A stretch of 64,000 nt of DNA from Larkinella terrae (GTDB lineage Bacteria > Bacteroidota > Bacteroidia > Cytophagales > Spirosomataceae), in contig NZ_WJXZ01000015.1 in NCBI RefSeq assembly GCF_009668025.1, positions 1-64,000 on the forward strand. The letters run 5' to 3'. The notes beneath the pieces are model-generated. The model did no database searches and had not been told where the DNA came from. It saw only the letters and a list, made by a program, of their open reading frames with translations. A program made the position numbers and the translations under genes. This document shows positions 42,375-51,243 of this stretch, one piece after another; position 1 is the stretch's first letter, and each line of letters starts with the position of its first letter.

Positions 42375-42557
42375 ATGAGCGTCAAAAGCATTTTCGGTAT
42401 CCTATTGACATTAGTCGGCTTGGTGGGGTTGATTTACGGCGGAATGGATCTCACCAGCGGTGGTGTCGCCCGGGCATCCTGGATCTATCTCATCATGGGC
42501 GGTATTTTCTTCTTTTCCGGCATCAGCCTGATCCGGAGTACGAAAGATGCGACGTAG
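42375..42557 (+). CDS. Small two-helix membrane protein
   Basis: The protein is 60 residues. Two hydrophobic helices (IFGILLTLVGLVGLIYGGMD and WIYLIMGGIFFFSGISLI) are joined by a short loop DLTSGGVARAS. Such proteins are common in Bacteroidota and have no known role. It ends 11 bp before the stop of the convergent DUF1648 gene. The clear ATG and compact hydrophobic design support it as real. Confidence 0.65.
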   Translation: MSVKSIFGILLTLVGLVGLIYGGMDLTSGGVARASWIYLIMGGIFFFSGISLIRSTKDAT

Positions 42558-42567
42558 CCGAAAACCG

Positions 42568-43065
42568 TCACTTCAGACGGTATGCCTTTCGGACATAGAA
42601 AATCGTAATGCCGATCAGCGCCAGCACAAAAAGGGCGATGGGAGTCTTGCCGTTGATAATCGGATGGGTCGTTGAAGCGATTTCCAGCCAGTTCCAAAGG
42701 GTCAGGGTCATAAAAAGCATCGTCGCCAGCGACAACATCGCCAGCATTTCGTGCGAATTCTGTAAGTGACGGCTTAGATTTTCGGGCGTTGAGGGAAAGG
42801 GCAGGTTGTAAAATTCGGCCGGAATGGAGCGGAAACTCCAGAATAAGAGAAAAATAAACGTCGCCAGGCCCGGCACAATAAACAATTGCAGGCGCTCACC
42901 CCAGCGGTCCGGTTTTCCTTCCAGGCCGAAATGAACCGGAATTGCTTCGGGCAATTGCGCGTAATATCCGATTATCAATACCAACTGACTGATAATCAAT
43001 ATTAACACCAGTGCATTCAAAAACCGCTCTCTGGGTGGAACCGAAGCCGATAGCAATGGTTTCAT
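42568..43065 (-). CDS. DUF1648 domain membrane protein
   Basis: The protein is 165 residues with four predicted membrane segments. The DUF1648 signature is YYAQLPEAIPVHFGLEGKPD following the first helix. Helices follow at LQLFIVPGLATFIFLLFW, MLAMLSLATMLFMTLTLW and PIALFVLALIGITIFYV. Related proteins include the SdpI-type immunity/regulator family, but a specific role cannot be assigned. It begins 9 bp after the stop of the MATE gene and is therefore cotranscribed with it. Confidence 0.85.
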   Translation of the reverse strand: MKPLLSASVPPRERFLNALVLILIISQLVLIIGYYAQLPEAIPVHFGLEGKPDRWGERLQLFIVPGLATFIFLLFWSFRSIPAEFYNLPFPSTPENLSRHLQNSHEMLAMLSLATMLFMTLTLWNWLEIASTTHPIINGKTPIALFVLALIGITIFYVRKAYRLK

Positions 43066-43074
43066 TTCTGCTTA

Positions 43075-44457
43075 TTAATGGGTGTAAATTCGTTCTTCGG
43101 TGCCAATCGGGCTGATCTTGCGCACCAGCCGGAAAAACCGCATGGGCAGTAAGATGGCGGCCATAGTCAGGCCCGCCAGTAAGCCCAGCCAGATGCCGTC
43201 CACGTCGAAATGCAGCCAGAACCCGAAAATATAACTCATTGGCAAACCGACAATCCAATAGGCAAATAAGGTAATAATGCTGGGTACGTTGACGTCGGAC
43301 AGTCCGCGTAATACCCCAACGCCCACGACCTGCACGCCGTCGGATAGCTGAAAAACGCCCGCCATGATGACCAGCGAAGCCGCCAGTGCCGAAACCGCCG
43401 GATTATCGCGAATGTACAACTCCACCAGCCAGTTGTTGGCCGTCAGAAAAACAATGGCGCATACGCTCATGAAGCCGGTTACCAGAATCAAAGCGGCCGT
43501 TCCGGCCCGGCGCACCGCCGTCTGGTTCCGACGGCCGAGCGCATTGCCTACCCGAATGGCACCAGCGGCCGAAATACCGGTCGCCATCATGTAAGTCGTC
43601 GAAGCCATGTTGATGGCAATCTGGTGAGCCGCCAGTTGATCCGCGCCCAGCCAGCCCGCCATCATGGCCGCCAGCGAAAACGTGGCGACTTCGAAGAAAA
43701 ACGTTAAACCGCCCGGCAAACCCAGTTGCAAAATCTTTCGGACGTACTGACCAACTTCCAGAGAGCGAAATGACGATTGAAAATACGGTTGAAAAGTCCC
43801 GGCTTTCCGAATATAAATGATGACGGTAACGGCCATGAAAATCCGCGACAGCAGCGTGGCCACTGCCGATCCGTATACGCCAAGCGCCGGAAACGGCCCA
43901 AAACCGGTGATGAGCACATAGTTGAAAACCGCATTCAGAACCAGGGCCGACAGGGTAATGGACATGGCCACGCGCGGGTACGCCAGGCCGTCGCACAACT
44001 GCCGGGCTGCAATAAAAAGAAACAACGGGAGGTTCGACAAACTGAGAATCAACGTGAAATTCCGGCCAATGGTTGTTACCTCGGGCGTCTGACCAAAGAG
44101 GCCGTAGAAATAGGCGCCGACGGCTCCGATCAGCCCCAATACCAATCCAAACAGCAGCGCAACCCACAAACCCGCCCGGAATAACCGGTTGATTTCGGCC
44201 GCATCGCCCCGGCCTTTGGCCTGGGAAATCAGCGCGGCCCCCACGGCCAAACCGCCCACGCCAATGCTCGACACCAGAAAAGACAGCGATACCGACAAAC
44301 CGGCCCCCGCCAGCGGAACCGCTCCGAGTAGCCGCCCCACGAATAAATTGTCGGTAACCCCCATCAACACCACTCCCAACTGCGCAATCACAATCGGAAT
44401 GCTCAGCCTCAGGGTATCACTCAGTTCCGGTTTATAAACAAAATACCACTGCTTCAT
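43075..44457 (-). CDS. MATE family efflux transporter
   Basis: The protein is about 460 residues with 12 predicted membrane helices in two homologous halves. Seen are SIPIVIAQLGVVLMGVTDNL, GRLLGAVPLAGAGLSVSL, SQAKGRGDAAEINRLFR, LAAHQIAINMASTTYMMATG and ALGRRNQTAVRRAG. It exports cationic drugs or metabolites using Na+ or H+ gradients. The ATG at 44457 (MKQWYFVYKPEL) is preferred over an in-frame TTG at 44496. It is the first gene of an operon with the DUF1648 protein. Confidence 0.94.
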   Translation of the reverse strand: MKQWYFVYKPELSDTLRLSIPIVIAQLGVVLMGVTDNLFVGRLLGAVPLAGAGLSVSLSFLVSSIGVGGLAVGAALISQAKGRGDAAEINRLFRAGLWVALLFGLVLGLIGAVGAYFYGLFGQTPEVTTIGRNFTLILSLSNLPLFLFIAARQLCDGLAYPRVAMSITLSALVLNAVFNYVLITGFGPFPALGVYGSAVATLLSRIFMAVTVIIYIRKAGTFQPYFQSSFRSLEVGQYVRKILQLGLPGGLTFFFEVATFSLAAMMAGWLGADQLAAHQIAINMASTTYMMATGISAAGAIRVGNALGRRNQTAVRRAGTAALILVTGFMSVCAIVFLTANNWLVELYIRDNPAVSALAASLVIMAGVFQLSDGVQVVGVGVLRGLSDVNVPSIITLFAYWIVGLPMSYIFGFWLHFDVDGIWLGLLAGLTMAAILLPMRFFRLVRKISPIGTEERIYTH

Positions 44458-44539
44458 CCTTTTCCAACAGCAACTTTCGGCCGGTTGTTCCGGCAACTCG
44501 ATCCGCGAAGGATTAATGATAGTTCAATACTTTTTTTCT

Positions 44540-44547
44540 TACTTTTG
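44540..44547 (+). promoter_or_regulatory. -7 element of the DUF4290 gene
   Basis: TACTTTTG matches TAnnTTTG. No good -33 TTG is seen. The start would fall near 44554, leaving about 23 nt before the TTG start codon at 44577. Confidence 0.5.
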
Positions 44548-44576
44548 TCTGAACACATTATAGACGCCCCGATCGA

Positions 44577-45374
44577 TTGAAAGAGTACGGCAGCAACATC
44601 CAAAAATTAGTCGAACATCTACAGACTATTGAAGACCGCGAAAAGCGCACCCGCTACGCGCATATCCTGGTAGAACTGATGCGGCAAATCCATCCCAACA
44701 TGCGGGATAATCAGGATTATTACAACAAACTCTGGGACGACCTCTACATCATGTCGAACTTCAGGCTGGATGTAGACAGCCCCTATCCGCCCCCGACCGC
44801 CGATGTACTGGGCAAAAAACCGCAACCCGTTCCGTATAACACCCACGGTTTGCGCTACAAACACTACGGCCAGAACATTAACCTGCTGATTGCCAAAGCA
44901 ATTTCGCTGGAAGACACCGAAGAGCGGCTGGCCTTCGTGTCGTATATGGCCCGGTTGATGAAGACATTCTATTCGACCTGGAACAAGGAGGCCGTTGAAG
45001 ACGACACGATTCTGACCAACCTCGACGAGATGGCCAACGGGAAACTCCACGCCGACATCGTATCGATCCGGACGAACGGTTTTGTCGACGCTACCCCGCG
45101 CGAACGGACGGGCGATCAGCCACCCCGGCGCAATCCCGGCGGTCCATCGTATGGCCGCAACGAAGGTTCTTCGCACGGGCGCAACGAGGGCTCTTCCCAA
45201 CCCTACAACCGGAACGAAACGTCGGGCAATCGCCAGAACAATAATTTCTATCAGAATCAGGGACCGCGCGGTAACCGCGACAACAATTCCGGAGGCCGCG
45301 ACAACCGCGATAACAGCCACCGCAACGACCGTTTCCGGGGAAACAACAATTCCAACAATCGCAAAAGACGTTAA
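44577..45374 (+). CDS. DUF4290 family protein with RG/N-rich tail
   Basis: The protein is 265 residues. Residues 1-165 follow the DUF4290 pattern: KEYGSNIQKLVEHLQTIEDR, ELMRQIHPNMRDNQDYYNKLWD, GQNINLLIAKAISLEDTEER. The tail (about 175-265) is disordered, rich in Arg, Gly and Asn (for example RGNRDNNSGGRDNRDNSHRN), suggesting RNA binding. The start codon is TTG at 44577: the family N-terminus begins exactly there and no in-frame ATG exists upstream. Genes of this family often precede murA in Bacteroidota, as here. Function unknown. Confidence 0.9.
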   Translation: MKEYGSNIQKLVEHLQTIEDREKRTRYAHILVELMRQIHPNMRDNQDYYNKLWDDLYIMSNFRLDVDSPYPPPTADVLGKKPQPVPYNTHGLRYKHYGQNINLLIAKAISLEDTEERLAFVSYMARLMKTFYSTWNKEAVEDDTILTNLDEMANGKLHADIVSIRTNGFVDATPRERTGDQPPRRNPGGPSYGRNEGSSHGRNEGSSQPYNRNETSGNRQNNNFYQNQGPRGNRDNNSGGRDNRDNSHRNDRFRGNNNSNNRKRR

Positions 45375-45385
45375 ACAATATTGCG

Positions 45386-45481
45386 GATTATGAATTATGA
45401 GTTATGAATGATGAGCTTCGCATCAGTCAATTGCGTGGGCTGCTCTTTCATAATTCATCATTTATAATTCATCATTCATCC
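45386..45481. repeat. Word palindrome, ATGATGAAT family
   Basis: The left part 45386-45414 (GGATTATGAATTATGAGTTA...) and right part 45443-45481 (complement GGATGAATGATGAATTATAA...) pair imperfectly. They share words with 5629-5715. It fills the gap between the DUF4290 and murA genes, which are on the same strand. Confidence 0.75.
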
Positions 45482-45489
45482 TTCCATTT

Positions 45490-46797
45490 ATGGCATCTTT
45501 CCGAATTGCCGGTGATCAACATTTAAAAGGTGAAATCAATCCGCAGGGGGCTAAAAATGAGGCACTCCAGATTCTCTGTGCGGTTTTGCTGACCGATCAG
45601 CCGGTTACGATTCATAATATTCCCAACATCCGCGACGTCAACAAACTCATTGAATTGCTGGGTGATCTGGGCGTCAAAGTTGAAAAACTATCCGCATCTT
45701 CCTACCGTTTTCAGGCCGATCAGGTCGATATTGCCGTACTGGATACCGCCGAATACCGTGAAAAAGCAGCGGCTCTGCGTGGCTCGGTGATGCTGCTGGG
45801 ACCCATGCTGGGGCGCTTCAAAACCGGCCGGATTCCGCGGCCGGGGGGCGACAAAATTGGCCGCCGTCGGCTAGATACGCACTTTCTGGGATTTGAAAAG
45901 CTCGGAGCAAAGTTTAACTACGACTCCGAAGAAAGCGGGATGTTCAACGTCGATGCCAGTCACCTGAAAGGCACTTACATGCTCCTAGATGAAGCGTCGG
46001 TTACCGGAACCGCCAACGTGGTGATGGCTGCAGTTCTGGCCGAAGGAAAAACGACGATCTACAATGCGGCCTGCGAACCGTATCTGCAGCAACTCTGCTC
46101 GATGCTCAACCGCATGGGCGCCAACATCAGCGGTATTTCCTCCAATCTGCTCACCATCGAAGGTGTTGAAAAGCTGGGCGGAACCGATCACACGATGCTA
46201 CCCGACATGATCGAAATTGGGTCGTTCATTGGTCTGGCCGCCATGACGCAGTCGGAAATAACCATTAAAAACTGCCAGATTCCGCAGTTGGGCATCATTC
46301 CCGATGTTTTCAAACGACTGGGGATTAAAATGGAATTTCGCGGAGACGATATTTTTGTTCCGGCCCAGGAACATTACCAGATTGAGAGTTTTCTGGATGG
46401 CGGCATGATGACCGTTTCTGATGCCCCCTGGCCCGGTTTTACGCCGGATTTGCTCAGCATCGTTCTCGTGACGGCGATTCAGGCGCAGGGCACGTTGCTC
46501 GTTCACCAGAAAATGTTCGAAAGCCGGTTATTTTTCGTCGATAAACTGATTGAAATGGGCGCACAGATGATTCTGTGCGATCCGCACCGGGCCACGGTCA
46601 TTGGCCTCAATCGCCAGCAGCAACTGAAAGGAATTCGCATGACGTCTCCCGATATACGCGCGGGTGTAGCGTTGCTGATTGCCGCGCTCTCGGCCAAAGG
46701 CGACAGCATTATCGACAACATCGAGCAGATCGACCGGGGTTATCAAAACATCGACGATCGTCTGAACGCCATTGGTGCAAAAATAGAACGGTTATAG
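45490..46797 (+). CDS. murA: UDP-N-acetylglucosamine 1-carboxyvinyltransferase
   Basis: MurA transfers enolpyruvate from PEP to UDP-GlcNAc, the first committed step of peptidoglycan synthesis. Seen are the N-terminal GEINPQGAKNEALQILCAVL, AALRGSVMLLGPMLGRFKTG with RIPRPGGDKIGRRRLDTH, and later GGMMTVSDAPWPGFTPDLLS and the C-terminal DIRAGVALLIAALSAKGDSI. The fosfomycin-target Cys of the PEP loop (CAIG in many MurA proteins) is replaced: the loop reads RIPRPGGDKIG. This points to natural fosfomycin tolerance, by analogy with Cys-to-Asp enzymes. The length of 435 is typical. Confidence 0.95.
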   Translation: MASFRIAGDQHLKGEINPQGAKNEALQILCAVLLTDQPVTIHNIPNIRDVNKLIELLGDLGVKVEKLSASSYRFQADQVDIAVLDTAEYREKAAALRGSVMLLGPMLGRFKTGRIPRPGGDKIGRRRLDTHFLGFEKLGAKFNYDSEESGMFNVDASHLKGTYMLLDEASVTGTANVVMAAVLAEGKTTIYNAACEPYLQQLCSMLNRMGANISGISSNLLTIEGVEKLGGTDHTMLPDMIEIGSFIGLAAMTQSEITIKNCQIPQLGIIPDVFKRLGIKMEFRGDDIFVPAQEHYQIESFLDGGMMTVSDAPWPGFTPDLLSIVLVTAIQAQGTLLVHQKMFESRLFFVDKLIEMGAQMILCDPHRATVIGLNRQQQLKGIRMTSPDIRAGVALLIAALSAKGDSIIDNIEQIDRGYQNIDDRLNAIGAKIERL

Positions 46798-46825
46798 GCC
46801 GGAAAGTCAAAAAAAATAAGTTTAC

Positions 46826-46854
46826 AAAACCGTCCGCATTGCGGGCGGTTTTTT
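46826..46854 (+). terminator. Terminator after murA
   Basis: AAAACCGTCCGC (46826-46837) pairs with GCGGGCGGTTTT (46841-46852) with one G-T pair, followed by further Ts. It lies 28 bp after the murA stop. Confidence 0.8.
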
Positions 46855-47036
46855 GTTTTCTGGGGCTAAAACTTACTTATCCGGGTAGTACATCCCCCAA
46901 TTTGATTCGTAGTATATGATAAACGTGATTATTGATTGATAAACGGTAAGTATGTTGCCACCTAACGAACGTTCTAGTTAGTGAGAAGGATGCGCGGCAG
47001 ATCCTTTCTTACTATTCCTGACCAAACAACAAACCG

Positions 47037-47225
47037 ATGAACCTTACAAGCGAACTTTACCAGCGGCTTAGCGCCCGCCGGAATGCTGTTTTACTTTACA
47101 GCAGCAACGACACCCTCAAAAACAACGATCCTGCAACGTATCACAAATACCAGACGGAACTGCGGGATCTGAATCGGAAATTGCGCCTGATCCGCGTTCA
47201 GATGAAGGAAAATCCGATTCTTTGA
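47037..47225 (+). CDS. Small basic helical protein
   Basis: The protein is 62 residues: soluble, strongly helical and basic, with heptad-like spacing in SELYQRLSARRNAVLLY and TELRDLNRKLRLIRVQMKEN, compatible with a short coiled coil. No family is recognised. It has an ATG start. An imperfect dyad CTAACGAACGTTCTAGTTAG lies 55-75 bp upstream (about 46963-46982). Coding status rests on composition and a clean start, so confidence is moderate. Confidence 0.5.
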   Translation: MNLTSELYQRLSARRNAVLLYSSNDTLKNNDPATYHKYQTELRDLNRKLRLIRVQMKENPIL

Positions 47226-47292
47226 TTTCAGCGTTCCATTTTCCTGTCTTCTGACGCCTGCGCATCGCGGGCGTCAGTTACCTTGCATCTTA

Positions 47293-47586
47293 TCAGGTAT
47301 ACGAAGCCTTGGGTTTCGGAGTGGAATCTTTCATGCTCTCCGGTTCCGAATCGGGCGTGTCTTTATGCAGGTAAAATGTGCGGTGGCAACGTCGGCAATG
47401 AAAATATTTCAGGGGAAGATAGTCGTAAAGCCGTCGGACATACAAAGGACGGGTCGTTCGTTCCAGGTGCATCGACGTCCGGCAATGCATGCATTCACAT
47501 TTCTTCTGCGTTTTTAGTAGAATCCCAAGCAGAAAGAAAATATATAAACCTACTAAAGCAATTAGTGCGTAAATAAGTACCGTCAT
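47293..47586 (-). CDS. Membrane-anchored zinc-ribbon-like protein
   Basis: The protein is 97 residues. An N-terminal transmembrane helix (LIYALIALVGLYIFFLLGIL) is followed by two CxxC knuckles, CECMHCRTSMH and FHCRRCHRTFYLH, separated by about 20 residues, which would bind one zinc. The C-terminus is Pro/Glu/Ser-rich. No specific family is known. It is convergent with the small 47037 gene. Confidence 0.7.
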   Translation of the reverse strand: MTVLIYALIALVGLYIFFLLGILLKTQKKCECMHCRTSMHLERTTRPLYVRRLYDYLPLKYFHCRRCHRTFYLHKDTPDSEPESMKDSTPKPKASYT

Positions 47587-47820
47587 TTATAGTTACAGCT
47601 GATGTGGGTAGTTAAAGTTTAAAAAGAGTGAAAAGCATACAAAATTGAGTTACTTACGAATGACATCAAGTTTTAGTTGCGTCATACGGTTATTTTTTTT
47701 TGTTTTTTTTACCCAATGGTTCTGCAACCAGTGAGTTTCTTTACCGGAAAAGTAAACAGGAAAACCGGTTTCAGCCATCACTTCCGGTATAAGCCGCTGG
47801 CGCACCTTCCTGCCAATTCG

Positions 47821-47828
47821 TATCTTTG
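47821..47828 (+). promoter_or_regulatory. -7 element of the RNase HI gene
   Basis: TATCTTTG matches TAnnTTTG perfectly. CTGG at 47797-47800, 20 nt upstream, is a weak -33. The start near 47835 leaves about 17 nt before the ATG at 47852. Confidence 0.6.
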
Positions 47829-47851
47829 GCGTTTCATTGAACCGACTAACA

Positions 47852-48484
47852 ATGGCGAAATCGCCCAAATATTACGTCGTCTGGAAAGGGCGGCAAAAAG
47901 GCGTATACGATACCTGGGAAGCTTGTCAGGAGCAGATTCAGAACTTTCCGGGTGCGCTTTACAAATCGTTTGAAAGCCGTGCGGTAGCCGACAAAGCCCT
48001 GGGCGAAAAACCGCATATTCACCTGCAGGGCAAAGGTACGGCAACCGATGGCAAGGGGCAAAAACTGTTTGTCGGTAAACCCATTGCCGACAGCATCGCC
48101 GTGGATGCCGCCTGGAACACGGCAACGGGCGACATGGAATACCAGGGCGTGCATGCCACAACGAAACAGCTGCTTTTCCATCAGGGGCCGCATCCCGACG
48201 GCACGAACAATATCGGTGAATTTCTGGCCATCGTGCACGCGCTGGCGTGGCTGAAACAGCGCGATAGTAACCTGCCCATCTACTCCGATTCGCGAACCGC
48301 CATTAGCTGGGTCCTGAAAAAGAAAGCCAATACCAAACTGGAAGAAACCGCCCGCAACGCCCACCTGTTCGAGCTCATCGACCGGGCCGAAAACTGGCTG
48401 AAAACCAACAACTTCCTAAACAAAATCCTGAAATGGGAGACCGAACACTGGGGTGAAAATCCGGCCGACTTTGGCCGGAAGTAA
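47852..48484 (+). CDS. Ribonuclease HI with viroplasmin domain
   Basis: The protein is 210 residues. The N-terminal viroplasmin/caulimovirus-type domain (KYYVVWKGRQKGVYDTWEAC and ALYKSFESRAVADKAL) binds RNA-DNA hybrids. The C-terminal RNase HI domain has the catalytic carboxylates in IAVDAAWN, NNIGEFLAIVHAL and PIYSDSRTAISWV, and a final Asp in NPADFGR. It removes RNA from RNA-DNA hybrids. The ATG at 47852 (MAKSPKYYVVW) is supported by the promoter at 47821-47828. The TTG at 47837 is rejected. Confidence 0.93.
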   Translation: MAKSPKYYVVWKGRQKGVYDTWEACQEQIQNFPGALYKSFESRAVADKALGEKPHIHLQGKGTATDGKGQKLFVGKPIADSIAVDAAWNTATGDMEYQGVHATTKQLLFHQGPHPDGTNNIGEFLAIVHALAWLKQRDSNLPIYSDSRTAISWVLKKKANTKLEETARNAHLFELIDRAENWLKTNNFLNKILKWETEHWGENPADFGRK

Positions 48485-48508
48485 GGATCACCTAACGGTA
48501 CGTTCAGC

Positions 48509-49315
48509 TTAATTCGGCCGGATTGCCTTTCTGACTATCTCGGCGATCATCTTTGCCCCTTCCGCGTTGGGGTGAATACCATCCCGGAATAACGCATCGC
48601 TCGACACCAAAGGGGTATATAAATCGATCACCTGCACATTGGTTTCCCGGGCCACTTCGTCGATGAGGGGATTGATTTCGTTCTTGATAATGTCCGGATT
48701 AATCTCGTATGCGGCTTTGAAGGCCGGTGTTGGTTTGCAGATGTAAACAATGGGTTTGGAAGGCAAGGCCTGGAAGGAACGGACGAATTCTACGTAATTC
48801 GATTTAAATTCCGATTTGTATTTCCAGTTCACACTTTTGGAGTCGTTCGTCCCCAACTCAATGACGACAATTCTCGGATTCAATTGGAGCGCGTTTTTAT
48901 AGGCGCTCTCAGTCCAATAGGGCAACAGGCCTTTTTTAAGGATCGTAGCCCCGCTCACGCCGAAATTTCGCACGGTATCTGCACCGCCGAGTAAGTCCTG
49001 AAGCTGCTTGGTGTAATTTTTTTCCGGTGGCAATTCCTCGCCCAGGGTGATGCTGGTACCCACGCAAGCAATTCGGGCATTCGGTTTTGAAGTGGGGGTA
49101 GAAGAAACAGGGGTAGAAGAAACAGGAGTAGAAGAGGTAGGAGTAGAAGAAGTGGGGGGAGAAGTGGAAACCGAATCCGACTCAGACTTCGATTTTTTAG
49201 GCTTTAAATCGGCAATCTGTTCACAGCCAGTCAGAAAAACGGATAAAACAGCAAGAATGAAGAAATATTTTTGTGAAAAAATCAGAACACCGAGCGATTT
49301 TTGTGGACTGAACAT
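48509..49315 (-). CDS. SGNH hydrolase-type lipoprotein with Ser/Thr/Pro repeat linker
   Basis: The protein is about 268 residues. The signal ends VFLTGC (lipobox). A linker made of four to five repeats of SSTP(V/T) and TSPPTSSTPTSST spans roughly residues 50-78. The SGNH core has block I IACVGTSITLGE, where the usual GDS is GTS (the nucleophile Ser is kept), block III IELGTNDSK and the C-terminal DGIHPNAEG with Asp and His. It resembles surface acyl-esterases. The ATG at 49315 gives the signal peptide, and the extension to 49369 is rejected. Confidence 0.85.
   Translation of the reverse strand: MFSPQKSLGVLIFSQKYFFILAVLSVFLTGCEQIADLKPKKSKSESDSVSTSPPTSSTPTSSTPVSSTPVSSTPTSKPNARIACVGTSITLGEELPPEKNYTKQLQDLLGGADTVRNFGVSGATILKKGLLPYWTESAYKNALQLNPRIVVIELGTNDSKSVNWKYKSEFKSNYVEFVRSFQALPSKPIVYICKPTPAFKAAYEINPDIIKNEINPLIDEVARETNVQVIDLYTPLVSSDALFRDGIHPNAEGAKMIAEIVRKAIRPN
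49088..49150. repeat. Tandem 15-bp repeat inside a coding region
   Basis: About four copies of a 15-bp unit (GGGGTAGAAGAAACA and variants) encode the Ser-Thr-Pro linker of the SGNH lipoprotein. Repeat number could vary by slippage. Confidence 0.7.
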
Positions 49316-49466
49316 TGTCGTTGAGTTTGGTGGAAAAACAGTTTCCCATTCAAACTCCCCAAATGACAAAACTGTTTATCCTGCGGCCCTCACCCTATTT
49401 TGCGACCCAATGAATGGACGTAAACCCTGGCACGCTGCACTTTTAACGCTTCACTTTTAACTCGTT

Positions 49467-50165
49467 GTGTTTCGCTTCAAGCAATTCATTATTCAGCAGG
49501 ATCGAACGGCCATGAAGGTCTGCACCGACTCGTGCGTGTTGGGCGCGTACGCCGATACCGGTGTGGGTGGCCGCCTGCTCGACATCGGCACTGGTACCGG
49601 TTTGCTGGCCCTCATGGCCGCCCAACGCAACCCGACCGCCCAAATCGACGCCGTGGAAGTAGACGATGCGGCTTTTCAGCAGGCGACTGAGAATGTGCAA
49701 GCCAGTCCGTTTGCGGAACAAGTGCGGGTCATTCACTCCCGGATTCAACCGTTTCTGGCCGAACCGTACGACCGCATTCTTTCCAATCCGCCTTTTTACT
49801 CCAACCACCTGCGCTCGCCCGACTCGGCGGTGAACCGGGCGCTTCACAACGACGAATTGCCGTTTGAAGAATTGATCGCGCGTGTTGCGAGTCTGCTCAA
49901 ACCGGAAGGCCAATTCTGGGTTTTGTTACCGCCGTTCGAAATGGAGCGACTGACATCAATTGCGGCCAAAACCGGTTTACGGCCTTTCCGGCAACTGAAT
50001 CTCCGGCACAATAGCCGAAAACCGGTTTTTCGAACGGTGACCGCTTTCACTTTTGACGGTTTGGCAACTCCCACAACCGACGAATTAATCATTTTTGAAC
50101 CGGATGGAAAAACGTATTCTGCAGCATTCCGTGAGTTATTGCAACCTTTTTATCTGATTTTCTAA
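49467..50165 (+). CDS. trmN6: tRNA1(Val) adenine(37)-N6 methyltransferase
   Basis: The protein is 232 residues. The family N-terminus FRFKQFIIQQDRTAMKVCTD is followed by motif I LLDIGTGTGLLALMAAQ, VEVDDAAFQQATENV and the catalytic N6-adenine motif ILSNPPFYSNHLRSPD (NPPF). It methylates A37 of tRNA1-Val (YfiC family). No ATG fits the conserved N-terminus. The likely start is the GTG at 49467, directly before TTTCGCTTCAAG. Confidence 0.9.
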   Translation: MFRFKQFIIQQDRTAMKVCTDSCVLGAYADTGVGGRLLDIGTGTGLLALMAAQRNPTAQIDAVEVDDAAFQQATENVQASPFAEQVRVIHSRIQPFLAEPYDRILSNPPFYSNHLRSPDSAVNRALHNDELPFEELIARVASLLKPEGQFWVLLPPFEMERLTSIAAKTGLRPFRQLNLRHNSRKPVFRTVTAFTFDGLATPTTDELIIFEPDGKTYSAAFRELLQPFYLIF

Positions 50166-50268
50166 AATCCTTACGACCTTTGACGAATTATTCCTGAACA
50201 CCGGCCGCAAGGGGTGATTGAGAGAAAACCGCCCGGATTTTAATTCAGCCGTGTTTAGACCGCAATGT

Positions 50269-51243
50269 ATGAGCGATAAACTTCAAATTTCCGTCGTCAT
50301 CCCCCTGTACAACGAAGATGAATCGTTACCCGAACTGCACGACTGGATTGTGCGGGTGATGACGGAACACCGGTTTTCGTACGAAATACTGTTTGTCGAT
50401 GACGGCAGCACCGACCGGTCCTGGGAAGCGATCAGTCAGCTTTCGGAACGAAATCCGAATGTGCGGGGCATCCGGTTTACGCGGAATTACGGCAAAACGG
50501 CCGCTTTACAAACCGGTTTCCAGGCCGCCAACGGAAATGTAGTTATCACCTTAGACGCTGATTTACAGGACAGTCCGGACGAAATTCCGGAATTGTACCG
50601 CATGATCACCGTCGACGGTTTTGACCTGGTTTCGGGCTGGAAACAGAAACGTTATGATCCACTGACCAAAACCATTCCGACCAAATTTTTCAACGCCGTA
50701 TCGCGCTGGGTTTCGGGCGTTTATCTGCACGATTTCAATTCCGGCATCAAAGCGTACCGCCGACAGGTTGTCAAGTCCATGAATCTCTACGGCGAAATGC
50801 ACCGCAACCTGCCGATCGTGGCCAAATGGAACGGTTTTCATAAAATTGGCGAGAAAGTAGTACAGCACCAGGCCCGCAAATACGGCACGACCAAATTCGG
50901 CCTGAACCGGTTTATCAACGGTTTTCTGGATTTGCTCGTCATTGCCTTCGTCCATAAATTCAGTCGGCGCCCGATGCACTTGTTCGGAAGTTTCGGAACG
51001 CTTTCGTTTTTTATCGGAACGGTGATCACGATCTACCTCATCGGGGAAAAAATATACAACATTGCGAAACACCTGAAATACCGGAATGTGACTGATAATC
51101 CCCTATTTTTTCTGGCCTTAGTCGCCATTATTCTGGGTGTTCAGTTATTTTTGGCCGGTTTTTTGGGAGAGATGCTTGTCCGGCAATCAACCAGCAAAAC
51201 CGGTGATTATCTCATTGCTGAAAAAGCCGGATTTAATGGTTGA
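50269..51243 (+). CDS. Glycosyltransferase family 2, polyprenyl-phosphate type
   Basis: The protein is about 324 residues. The GT2 domain shows ISVVIPLYNEDESLPELHDW, LFVDDGSTDRSWEAI, GFQAANGNVVITLDADLQDS (DxD) and DLVSGWKQKR. Two C-terminal transmembrane helices (LFGSFGTLSFFIGTVITIYL and LFFLALVAIILGVQLFLAGF) are as in DPM1/GtrB-like enzymes that move sugars onto undecaprenyl phosphate. The donor sugar is unknown. The ATG at 50269 (MSDKLQISVV) is chosen. The stop codon lies inside the arm of a hairpin. Confidence 0.92.
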   Translation: MSDKLQISVVIPLYNEDESLPELHDWIVRVMTEHRFSYEILFVDDGSTDRSWEAISQLSERNPNVRGIRFTRNYGKTAALQTGFQAANGNVVITLDADLQDSPDEIPELYRMITVDGFDLVSGWKQKRYDPLTKTIPTKFFNAVSRWVSGVYLHDFNSGIKAYRRQVVKSMNLYGEMHRNLPIVAKWNGFHKIGEKVVQHQARKYGTTKFGLNRFINGFLDLLVIAFVHKFSRRPMHLFGSFGTLSFFIGTVITIYLIGEKIYNIAKHLKYRNVTDNPLFFLALVAIILGVQLFLAGFLGEMLVRQSTSKTGDYLIAEKAGFNG

